This document shows positions 1 through 6,700 of a stretch of 64,000 nt of DNA, in pieces. The stretch comes from Pseudoalteromonas holothuriae (lineage in GTDB: Bacteria; Pseudomonadota; Gammaproteobacteria; Enterobacterales; Alteromonadaceae): positions 1 through 64,000 of the forward strand of contig NZ_CAMAPC010000021.1 in the NCBI RefSeq assembly GCF_945859825.1, read 5' to 3'. The notes beneath the pieces were generated by a model that was not told where the DNA came from, did no database searches, and was given only the letters and a program-made list of their open reading frames with translations. A program made the translations under genes and the position numbers. Each line of letters opens with the position of its first letter. Position 1 is the first letter of the stretch.

Positions 1-71
1 CAGTTAAATAAATTGACTGATGATGATCAGTTAAGCTAATTTAAAAACGGCTCTACAAAATGATAAATCAA

Positions 72-329
72 GTGATCAAAGCTGATGAGAATCGGTGATC
101 AAAGTCATGAGAATGCGCACCTTGCGCAAAGGAAACGCACTCACTGTGTTCGCCATCGTTAACCCTTTGCACGATAAGTCCCTCTGCGATTGTTAAAATA
201 ACTCATTGCACCTTGCGCAAATGGAATGTAAGCGCTGCGCGCTTTGTCATTAGACATTTGCACTATATGCACCTTGCGCAAATGGAATATAAACGCTGCG
301 CGTTTTGTCATTAGACATTTGCACTATAT
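72..329. repeat. Tandem direct repeats, 61-bp period
   Basis: Two nearly identical 61-bp units lie head to tail at 208-268 and 269-329, differing at only a few positions. A diverged third start of the same unit is at 117, where the first fifteen or so bases match before the similarity fades. Each unit begins with an 8-bp palindrome (TTGCGCAA) and carries a GC-rich block of alternating GC. Upstream, a shorter direct repeat of GTGATCAAAG occurs at 72-81 and 95-104. There are no unrelated spacers between units, so this is not a CRISPR array. No ORF spans it. The function is unknown; the rest of 1-416 shows no gene. Confidence 0.8.
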
Positions 330-428
330 TCTCTTTGCTCGTGTCTTAACCTTTTACACTTAGAAGTATGCTTAACGCATTCGTGAATTTTTTATAACTA
401 ACTTGCATACAAAAAAGTGGTTTTGGTC

Positions 429-698
429 ATGTCGTTAGTTACCATTATGTGCAATATTGAGTATTTATCGTTACTATTGGGGCAGGTAAATAAAATAAGG
501 GTTCTTGTGTCGTTTTACTTAATCTATTTATTGGTAATATTCTCTTTATTCGGTACGTCAGCGAGTTATTTTCTGCGCTTTTTATATTTTTATTTAGTAA
601 AGAGACGTATAGAGATCCAGTATATATGGTATGCGGGGGGGTGTGCCCTATCGGTTGTAGTTATTTCGGTAATAGGGCAATGGTTTTTAACTAAATAG
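429..698 (+). CDS. Small hydrophobic membrane protein, uncertain
   Basis: This 89-residue reading frame starts at ATG 429; an in-frame GTG at 417 and ATG 447 are alternatives. It is very hydrophobic, with one or two likely membrane segments around residues 25-50 and another near the C-terminus (about 65-85), separated by a basic stretch with KRR. No clear ribosome binding site precedes any start. I do not recognise a family. It lies between the tandem repeats and the convergent lipoprotein gene, ending two bases before that gene's stop. It may be a real small inner-membrane protein or a chance frame in AT-rich DNA. Confidence 0.35.
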   Translation: MSLVTIMCNIEYLSLLLGQVNKIRVLVSFYLIYLLVIFSLFGTSASYFLRFLYFYLVKRRIEIQYIWYAGGCALSVVVISVIGQWFLTK

Positions 699-699
699 G

Positions 700-1086
700 C
701 TATGGTCTATAGGTTTGGCACTGCTGCTTTATACATAGAGGTGTAACAGGAATGACTGGTTTGCACATTTTTTGCGCAGATGGTTTTTTGTTATTAAGGC
801 GTTCTTGGGTTGTTATTTTTGTAGCTATATCGTCCAATGCTTGCTTATCACTATGTTTCGTTGAGTAAATTACGTATTGGCTAGGGCCTTCACAAGCAGG
901 TCGCTCACCCAGCGCTAGTACTTTGCATTGATAGCTGGCATCACACTGTTTATTAGCAATAAGACTATTTAGAGTCTCAGCATGAGATGTTGCGAGTGTA
1001 CTTTGCTGTGGTGTCCATGTTGTTTGACAGCCATTAAGTAATAATCCGCATAAAATGATAGATATAAGGCGCAGTTGCTGGGTCAT
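700..1086 (-). CDS. Putative six-cysteine lipoprotein, short paralog
   Basis: This is a 128-residue protein with an N-terminal lipoprotein signal: a hydrophobic run ending in LLLNGC, so Cys20 is the predicted lipidated residue. The mature part has a conserved cysteine pattern: C-x5-C-x10-C followed by EGPS, then a C-terminal C-x9-C-x4-C. The same pattern occurs in the gene just upstream on the same strand (1096-1626), ten bases away, so the two form a likely operon and a tandem duplication. Paired cysteines suggest disulfides and a periplasmic location. I do not recognise a named family. The function is unknown; the paralog is longer by a linker after the lipobox. Confidence 0.75.
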   Translation of the reverse strand: MTQQLRLISIILCGLLLNGCQTTWTPQQSTLATSHAETLNSLIANKQCDASYQCKVLALGERPACEGPSQYVIYSTKHSDKQALDDIATKITTQERLNNKKPSAQKMCKPVIPVTPLCIKQQCQTYRP

Positions 1087-1095
1087 GGTTGCTCT

Positions 1096-1626
1096 TTAGA
1101 ACGTTTCTTGAGACGAATTTTCTAATTTAACACATTTACTTGCAACGCACTGTGCTGCTGGGCGTGTTAAATGCTGGCAAATACTAACCATATTGTTCTT
1201 GGCATTATAAGTGCTTTCGTATTGTGTGATTTTAGTTGTCACTTGCTTAACCGTTTCTGTCGCTGCTGACTTGCTTGAATATACCAAGTAGCTGCTTGGT
1301 CCACCACATGCGCGACTGCCAACTGCTTCCACTTGACACTGTGTACTGTTATCACAGCTTAAATCTTGGGTAAGTGTTTTCAGCTGGTCGTGCAATTTCT
1401 GAATGTCCAGCTGTGATACTTCACTGATAATTGATTTAGGTAGCTTTTCTGCTGGGGCAACCGGGTTACTCTGCTTTTTGTTTTCTTGTTTATTGATAAC
1501 CGTAGTTTGATGAGAGTCTGTTTTACTGTTGTTTTTGGGACTTTCTTCACTACCGTTAGTAACTTGGTTACAGCTTATCAAAAGTATGGACATTGATAGT
1601 AGTAGTGTGTGTGTTAATTTGAACAT
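1096..1626 (-). CDS. Putative six-cysteine lipoprotein, long paralog
   Basis: This is a 176-residue protein whose signal peptide ends in a lipobox LISC, making Cys19 the lipidation site. A polar linker of about 60 residues, rich in Asn, Lys, Ser and Gln, follows. The C-terminal domain (about 90-170) carries C-x5-C-x9-C then GGPS and Y-L-V-Y-S, and finally C-x9-C-x4-C. The downstream gene at 700-1086 shares this domain and cysteine spacing but lacks most of the linker. The linker may let the domain reach across the periplasm from the membrane; that is inference. No enzyme motif is visible. Confidence 0.75.
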   Translation of the reverse strand: MFKLTHTLLLSMSILLISCNQVTNGSEESPKNNSKTDSHQTTVINKQENKKQSNPVAPAEKLPKSIISEVSQLDIQKLHDQLKTLTQDLSCDNSTQCQVEAVGSRACGGPSSYLVYSSKSAATETVKQVTTKITQYESTYNAKNNMVSICQHLTRPAAQCVASKCVKLENSSQETF

Positions 1627-1709
1627 ATTTACTCCTTTCTTTTCGATTATTTTGCCCGTTAACTATACATGTTACAAGTGTTAACCTACATAACTTAAAA
1701 ACAGTCATA

Positions 1710-3089
1710 TTATGACAGGCCGCCTCGAGTGAGCTTTTCTGGGTCTAACAAAGTTTTTAATTCTTCTTCACTTAATTGTGTGTGCTCCTTTGCAACCTCT
1801 ATAATTGGCCTGCCTTGTTGATACGCAAGTTTAGCAATTTTCGCCGCCTCTTCATAACCAATAATTGGGTTTAGTGCAGTGACCAAAATAGGGTTTTTGG
1901 CTAATGCTTTTTTGAGATTTTGCTCATTAATTTTGAAATTGGAAATGGCTTTATCAGCAAGTAAGTGGCTAATATTAGAGAGGATTTCAATGCTTTGTAA
2001 TATATTATATGCAATGATAGGTAGCATCACGTTGAGTTCAAAGTTACCCGATTGACCTGCGATGGTAATTGTTGCGTCATTGCCGATAACTTGTGCACTC
2101 ACCATAGCTGCAGCTTCTGGAACAACGGGGTTAACTTTACCAGGCATGATGGACGATCCTGGTTGTAATGCTTGCAGTTCTATTTCACCAAGACCAGCTA
2201 AGGGGCCTGAGTTCATCCACCTTAAGTCATTCGCTATTTTCATAATTGCGACTGCGAGTGTTTTTAATGTGCCTGATAAGTTAACTATACTGTCTTGACT
2301 GCCAATACTAAAAAAGAAGTTGCTTGACGGGCTAAATTCAATTCCCACACTATTACTTAACTCTTTGCTAAAAAGTTTAGCAAAATTAGGGTCGGCATTA
2401 ATGCCTGTACCTACAGCTGTTCCCCCTTGAGCAAGCTTGCATACGCTTTTTAACTGTAATTGAATATTATGATATGCATGGTCTATTTGAGCCTGCCAAC
2501 TACCAAGAGTTTGAGAAAATGTTATAGGCATTGCATCCATCAAATGTGTTCTCCCCGTTTTTACATGCTTACCTACAGCGTCACTTTTATCACTAATTGA
2601 TTGAGATAAATGCTTAAGCGCAGGAAGTAGTTGATAAGTGATTTGCATTGCGCAACTGGCGTGTATTGCTGTTGGTATAACGTCATTGGAGCTTTGCCCC
2701 ATATTGACATCATCATTAGCATGTATTGTTAAGTTACTTATTTGGCTTGCTAATGAGGCAATTACTTCATTGGTATTCATATTGGTACTAGTACCAGATC
2801 CTGTTTGAAAAACGTCTACAGGAAATTGATCTAGATGATTTCCATCAATAATCAGATGTGAGGCTTTTATGATTGCGTCTGCTTTATCAGCAGGTAAATG
2901 ACCTAAGCTGCTGTTTGTTTGCGCTGCTGCCTGCTTGATATATGCCAGTGCATGAATAAATGAAGTTGGCAGTGTAAGGTTACTTATGGGGAAGTTGTTT
3001 ATTGCACGTTGTGTTTGTGCTTTGTATAACGCATCTTTAGGTACTTCAAGTGTGCCCATACTGTCTTTTTCTAGACGTGTTTGTGACAT
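1710..3089 (-). CDS. fumC: Fumarate hydratase, class II
   Basis: Class II fumarase converts fumarate and water to (S)-malate in the TCA cycle, in the cytoplasm, without an iron-sulfur cluster. The 459-residue length is normal for the family. The superfamily signature GSSIMPGKVNP is at residues 311-321, and the conserved GRTH stretch (179-182) and the GQSSND stretch (131-136) are present. Aspartase and argininosuccinate lyase share this fold, but the close match around the signature and N-terminus favours fumarase. It is transcribed alone, with lipoprotein genes downstream on the same strand. Being cluster-free, it suits conditions of iron limitation or oxidative stress. Confidence 0.93.
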   Translation of the reverse strand: MSQTRLEKDSMGTLEVPKDALYKAQTQRAINNFPISNLTLPTSFIHALAYIKQAAAQTNSSLGHLPADKADAIIKASHLIIDGNHLDQFPVDVFQTGSGTSTNMNTNEVIASLASQISNLTIHANDDVNMGQSSNDVIPTAIHASCAMQITYQLLPALKHLSQSISDKSDAVGKHVKTGRTHLMDAMPITFSQTLGSWQAQIDHAYHNIQLQLKSVCKLAQGGTAVGTGINADPNFAKLFSKELSNSVGIEFSPSSNFFFSIGSQDSIVNLSGTLKTLAVAIMKIANDLRWMNSGPLAGLGEIELQALQPGSSIMPGKVNPVVPEAAAMVSAQVIGNDATITIAGQSGNFELNVMLPIIAYNILQSIEILSNISHLLADKAISNFKINEQNLKKALAKNPILVTALNPIIGYEEAAKIAKLAYQQGRPIIEVAKEHTQLSEEELKTLLDPEKLTRGGLS

Positions 3090-3238
3090 TATTGCTCCTA
3101 GTTATTTTCTCAAAGTGCATGCTAAGGTAGCACAGTTGTATTGGGGTATTAATGAATTACGTCGCTAATTTTTGAGTTGACAGGCGCTTTTTTATGATGA
3201 AAAAAAGGTGTGTTTAATTGGTAAGTAATTTAATTTTC

Positions 3239-3299
3239 GCTAACTATGTAATGATAACGCATTACATAGTTAGCCACTAAGTAGGATAAAAACTTAGTG
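3239..3299. other. Two adjacent hairpins downstream of the 59-aa gene
   Basis: A perfect 15-bp inverted repeat (3239-3253 with 3260-3274, six-base loop) is followed at once by an 8-bp inverted repeat (3275-3282 with 3292-3299). They sit between the stop of the minus-strand small gene at 3316 and the fumC upstream region. Neither has a clear T-run on either strand, so they are not typical intrinsic terminators. They may stabilise the 3' end of the small-gene transcript or be part of a repeat family. The role is inference. Confidence 0.6.
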
Positions 3300-3315
3300 A
3301 AAAGTACACACTTGA

Positions 3316-3495
3316 TTAGTTGTAACCAAGGACAAAAACTTGTGCCGTCTTCGGCGCATCTTCTTGCTCATTAGGAGTGAGAATATCTTGTACTTCTTTA
3401 CGGTAATCATCGCTTTGTACGAATAAGTTATCATCATGGGCTTCAATAAGACCACTTTCACGAATAGGCATGTGAGTGATGGTAGAAATAAACAT
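3316..3495 (-). CDS. Small hypothetical protein, 59 residues
   Basis: This short gene encodes 59 residues, starting at ATG 3495. A good ribosome binding site (AGGA) lies about seven bases upstream. The product is soluble and acidic, with Asp- and Glu-rich stretches around residues 18-23 and 42-46, and ends in V-F-V-L-G-Y-N. There is no signal peptide, membrane segment or cysteine. I do not recognise a family. The strong start signal, sensible composition and the hairpins just downstream argue that it is a real, separately transcribed gene that standard length cut-offs would miss. Confidence 0.6.
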   Translation of the reverse strand: MFISTITHMPIRESGLIEAHDDNLFVQSDDYRKEVQDILTPNEQEDAPKTAQVFVLGYN

Positions 3496-3671
3496 TATTA
3501 GGTCCTCGTGTGGCTATATGTCACTATAAATATAGCAGATGTCATGCCATCATAAAAAAGCTACACAAAAACAATGAACTAATATTTTTGTGTAGCTCTT
3601 TCTCGGTATGTTTTTAATGAGTTGCGTCAATATTGGGCAATAATGAGCAAAATAAGTGCAAGGAATTTAAT

Positions 3672-4259
3672 GTGAGTAAACCCTTTTCTCAAGCATGCGA
3701 AAATAATAAGGCCCCTATACTGTCGAGGTTAAAGCCTTATCTACTGGATTATGACCATGTGTTAGAAGTTGGGTCAGGCACTGGACAGCATGCCGTTTAC
3801 TTTGCGCAGCAGTTGTCGCATTTAATATGGCAAACGAGCGACAGAGCTCAAAATCATGCAGGTATTCAAAAGTGGTTGGATGATAGCCAAGTGAATAATG
3901 TAATAGCACCATTGCCACTTGACTTGAACGAGGGTTGGCCCATAGAGCAAGTACCAGTAATTTATACTGCAAATACCATGCATATAGTGAGTGTAGAATT
4001 AGTTAAAATGTTCTTTAAAGGGGTGGCAAAACACTTAGCTGTAGAGGGGCTTTTGTGTATTTATGGGCCATTTAATTATGAGGGTGAATTTACGAGTGAT
4101 AGTAATGCACACTTTGATGCGCATTTAAAAATGAATGACCCACAAAGCGGTATTAGAGATTTTGAGTGGATTTGCTCACTGGCACAACATGTAGGACTCC
4201 GCTTACTTGAAGACTTTACAATGCCCGCAAATAATCGTTTATTGTTGTTTAAACGGTAA
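3672..4259 (+). CDS. DUF938 family SAM-dependent methyltransferase-like protein
   Basis: The product (195 residues) belongs to the DUF938 family, which has a Rossmann-type methyltransferase fold. The SAM-binding glycine motif E-V-G-S-G-T-G-Q is close to the N-terminus (about 30-37), and the family motif A-N-T-M-H-I is present in the middle. The substrate is unknown. I chose the GTG at 3672 because an AAGGA ribosome binding site ends about seven bases before it and because the family starts near this point; a longer frame from TTG 3633 lacks a good site. The 3' end overlaps the convergent gene at 4239 by 21 bases. Confidence 0.85.
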   Translation: MSKPFSQACENNKAPILSRLKPYLLDYDHVLEVGSGTGQHAVYFAQQLSHLIWQTSDRAQNHAGIQKWLDDSQVNNVIAPLPLDLNEGWPIEQVPVIYTANTMHIVSVELVKMFFKGVAKHLAVEGLLCIYGPFNYEGEFTSDSNAHFDAHLKMNDPQSGIRDFEWICSLAQHVGLRLLEDFTMPANNRLLLFKR

Positions 4260-5360
4260 TACAGATAAGCATTGTGCTTTGTATTGCTTTATGTGCATAT
4301 GTTCGCGTTGCAAAAAATCTGCAATGGCATCGCGGAACATTGAGTTTGAAATATGATGAATAGAGTGAGTTGTGACAGGCTTAAAACCTCTCATTAGTTT
4401 ATGTTCACCCTGTGCCCCTGCATCAAACTTTTCTATTTCAAACTCAATTGCATGTTCAATTCCTTGATAATAGCAAAGTTCAAAATGTAGTGATTGGTAA
4501 TCCTCTAAAGCTCCCCAGTAACGGCCATACAAGGTGTGTTTATCGCATAAATAAAGACTGGCTGCGACCAATTGTTGGGCATTGAATGCACAACAAAGGT
4601 GAACCGCTTTTGGTAGTGCTAAAAGTAGCTGCTGAAAAAATGCTAGATTAAGATATCCTTGGTGACCTGAACGTTTGAGGTAGGTTGCTTGATAGCATTG
4701 GTAGAAACTGACTAGTGTATCGGTATCAATTTCATCAGCGGTTAACCATTTTATTGTTAGTGCATTACTTTGCGCTTGTTGACGTTCTTTCTTTATCATT
4801 TTGCGCCGTCTTGAGGTGAGTGTATTTAAAAAGTCGTTAAAGTTTAGATAGCTATTGTTATGCCAATGAAATTGCACCCCTTGGCGCGAGAGAAAGTCAT
4901 CATTAGCGGGGAGGTGTTCTGTAAAAAAGTTGATATGTGCGCCAGACCAATTATTGATATTACAGCTATGCTTGAGCGTTTGAAAAATATACTCAGCTAA
5001 CGGTTCAGTAAGCGCTTTACATAGTATGCGGTTGCCCGTAATAGGTGAAAAAGGCACTCCACAGAGCCATTTAGGATAATAGTCCAGCCCGTATCGCTGG
5101 TATGCGTCAGCCCAAGCCCAATCAAAAACATATTCACCATACGAGTGGCTTTTAAGATACCCGGGTAAAATTGCTACGAGAACTTTCTCAGTATAAATCA
5201 GTAAATGCTGGGGCTGCCATCCGGTTTCACTATTTACACAGCCACTTTCTTCCAGTGTATGCATCCATGGGTAACTACAAAATAAGTTATCTCCTGCAAG
5301 CTCTTGCCAAGTTTGCAAAGAAATAGCGTTGATAGATGAGATAAATTTATGGCTGAACAT
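4239..5360 (-). CDS. COG3146/DUF482 family putative N-acyltransferase
   Basis: This 373-residue protein matches the COG3146 (DUF482) family, a predicted GNAT/FemAB-like acyltransferase group whose substrate is unknown. Family-typical features include F-x-S-Y-P-W-M-H-x-L-E near the N-terminus, the W-A-D-A-Y region, the P-F-x-P-x-T-G stretch, and the C-terminal F-D-A-G-A-Q-G-E-H-K-x-x-R-G-F motif. No signal peptide is visible. It is the last gene of a minus-strand set: its start overlaps the end of the hydrolase gene by 14 bases, pointing to coupled translation. It converges on the DUF938 gene with a short overlap. Confidence 0.85.
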   Translation of the reverse strand: MFSHKFISSINAISLQTWQELAGDNLFCSYPWMHTLEESGCVNSETGWQPQHLLIYTEKVLVAILPGYLKSHSYGEYVFDWAWADAYQRYGLDYYPKWLCGVPFSPITGNRILCKALTEPLAEYIFQTLKHSCNINNWSGAHINFFTEHLPANDDFLSRQGVQFHWHNNSYLNFNDFLNTLTSRRRKMIKKERQQAQSNALTIKWLTADEIDTDTLVSFYQCYQATYLKRSGHQGYLNLAFFQQLLLALPKAVHLCCAFNAQQLVAASLYLCDKHTLYGRYWGALEDYQSLHFELCYYQGIEHAIEFEIEKFDAGAQGEHKLMRGFKPVTTHSIHHISNSMFRDAIADFLQREHMHIKQYKAQCLSVLPFKQQ

Positions 5361-6696
5361 AGTTTGACATTGTGCTATTTAAAAAAGTGCTAAGTTGGCG
5401 TGTAAAGTCATCATAAGCAGGGTTAAATGTTAGTCTCTGCAAGGGAGCCGTATGGCGGGTGTTTTGTTCAGTGCGCTCGCCAAGCAAAGGTGCCGGGTGT
5501 TGTTTGCATGCTAAATACTTTGGAATGTCAGATAAATATCCGCTGCAGCTACGATATAAACCTTGCCATCCATAATAAGGATGCGAAGCTGGTTGCAAGA
5601 TACCAATATGTGACATGTCTATGACTTTGTCACATGTGTGATGTGTGCACTGTGGTGTGATCAACGTATAGTCTTTTGGTAATTTGGCTGTTGCATTGTT
5701 GGCGTTGCCATAATAGTACAGTATATGTGTTTGAGGCTGTTTGCTGACAGAGTTAAAGCGACTTAGCATTGCTAAGTTAGCTATGCTATCAATCGTAGTA
5801 TCTACCTCACTAAAAGCAGAAAATAGTGGCAAATGTGCAGGTAGTGAGTGCAACTTTAGTTCAGCCATAGCGTCATTAGCTAAAGCTGCCGCTTGCCATG
5901 GAAATGATTCATATTTGGCAAAGTCTAAGTCGGCATCCTTATCAACCCAATTGAAGAACGGTATTTTGGCGATCCATTTTGCTAACCAGCCGTGTTTATT
6001 GTGAGGTTCACTGGCAGGAGAGATTAACGCAAGCCCTTTTAAGTTGCTTGGTGCGTGTTGTGCAACGTGTGCAATGGCTAAAGCAGCGCCTGTGGAATAG
6101 CCAAGTATAGCGAATTGTTCAAAGTCTTTTGCCGTTCGTGTGATGGCGTATTCAACGGTGTCTTGCCAATCTTTTAGTGTGACATACTGTAAATCACTGG
6201 GTGCCGTTGCATGACCTGGTAGCAGCAGTGTACGTACGCTATATCCTTGTTGAAATAAGTCCTTAGCTAAGTAATGGAAAGTAAAAGGTGAATCTGTTAG
6301 GCCGTGAATAAGTAAAATGGCACGTTTTTGGTTATTTTGTTTTAGCTCAAACGGTGCAATAAGGTCAGAAACGGTGAGCTGTTCGGCATTATACCCAAGT
6401 TCTTTAGCCACTGGTGTGAGGATAGGGCAAGGCTGCCGTGCTCGGATATTACGATTTGCTATGAGCGACTTGGTTTGCGCTAGGTAATCGCGAAATGGAA
6501 CATCGGCGTTGTTAGGTATGATGATTGGGTCTTGCTCGTGCGCGAAACGATATAACCCTTGTTGTTGTGTGTGTGGTATTTGTTGCCAATTTTGTACCAC
6601 ATCTAAACAAGTTTGTGTCATAACCTTATCTGACGAGGTCAGAATGCTAGCGCTGGCACACCAGCATATTAAAAGCAGAACAAATAATACTTTCAT
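5347..6696 (-). CDS. Secreted alpha/beta-hydrolase
   Basis: This 449-residue protein starts with a signal peptide (hydrophobic residues 3-18, A-S-A-S cleavage region) and so is probably periplasmic or exported. An alpha/beta-hydrolase core follows: the oxyanion strand with L-I-H-G-L-T-D-S-P near residues 128-136 and a nucleophile elbow G-Y-S-T-G around 200. A histidine in the late D-M-S-H-I segment may complete the triad. The substrate is unknown; esterase or lipase activity is a reasonable guess. It lies four bases after the hybrid-kinase gene and overlaps the acyltransferase-like gene, so the three are probably co-transcribed. That may link it to the kinase signal. Confidence 0.8.
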   Translation of the reverse strand: MKVLFVLLLICWCASASILTSSDKVMTQTCLDVVQNWQQIPHTQQQGLYRFAHEQDPIIIPNNADVPFRDYLAQTKSLIANRNIRARQPCPILTPVAKELGYNAEQLTVSDLIAPFELKQNNQKRAILLIHGLTDSPFTFHYLAKDLFQQGYSVRTLLLPGHATAPSDLQYVTLKDWQDTVEYAITRTAKDFEQFAILGYSTGAALAIAHVAQHAPSNLKGLALISPASEPHNKHGWLAKWIAKIPFFNWVDKDADLDFAKYESFPWQAAALANDAMAELKLHSLPAHLPLFSAFSEVDTTIDSIANLAMLSRFNSVSKQPQTHILYYYGNANNATAKLPKDYTLITPQCTHHTCDKVIDMSHIGILQPASHPYYGWQGLYRSCSGYLSDIPKYLACKQHPAPLLGERTEQNTRHTAPLQRLTFNPAYDDFTRQLSTFLNSTMSNYVQP

Positions 6697-6700
6697 CGAG

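Noticed and set aside
208..329. Possible CRISPR-like array
   Set aside because: The two 61-bp units are joined directly with no unrelated spacers, and no cas gene is present.
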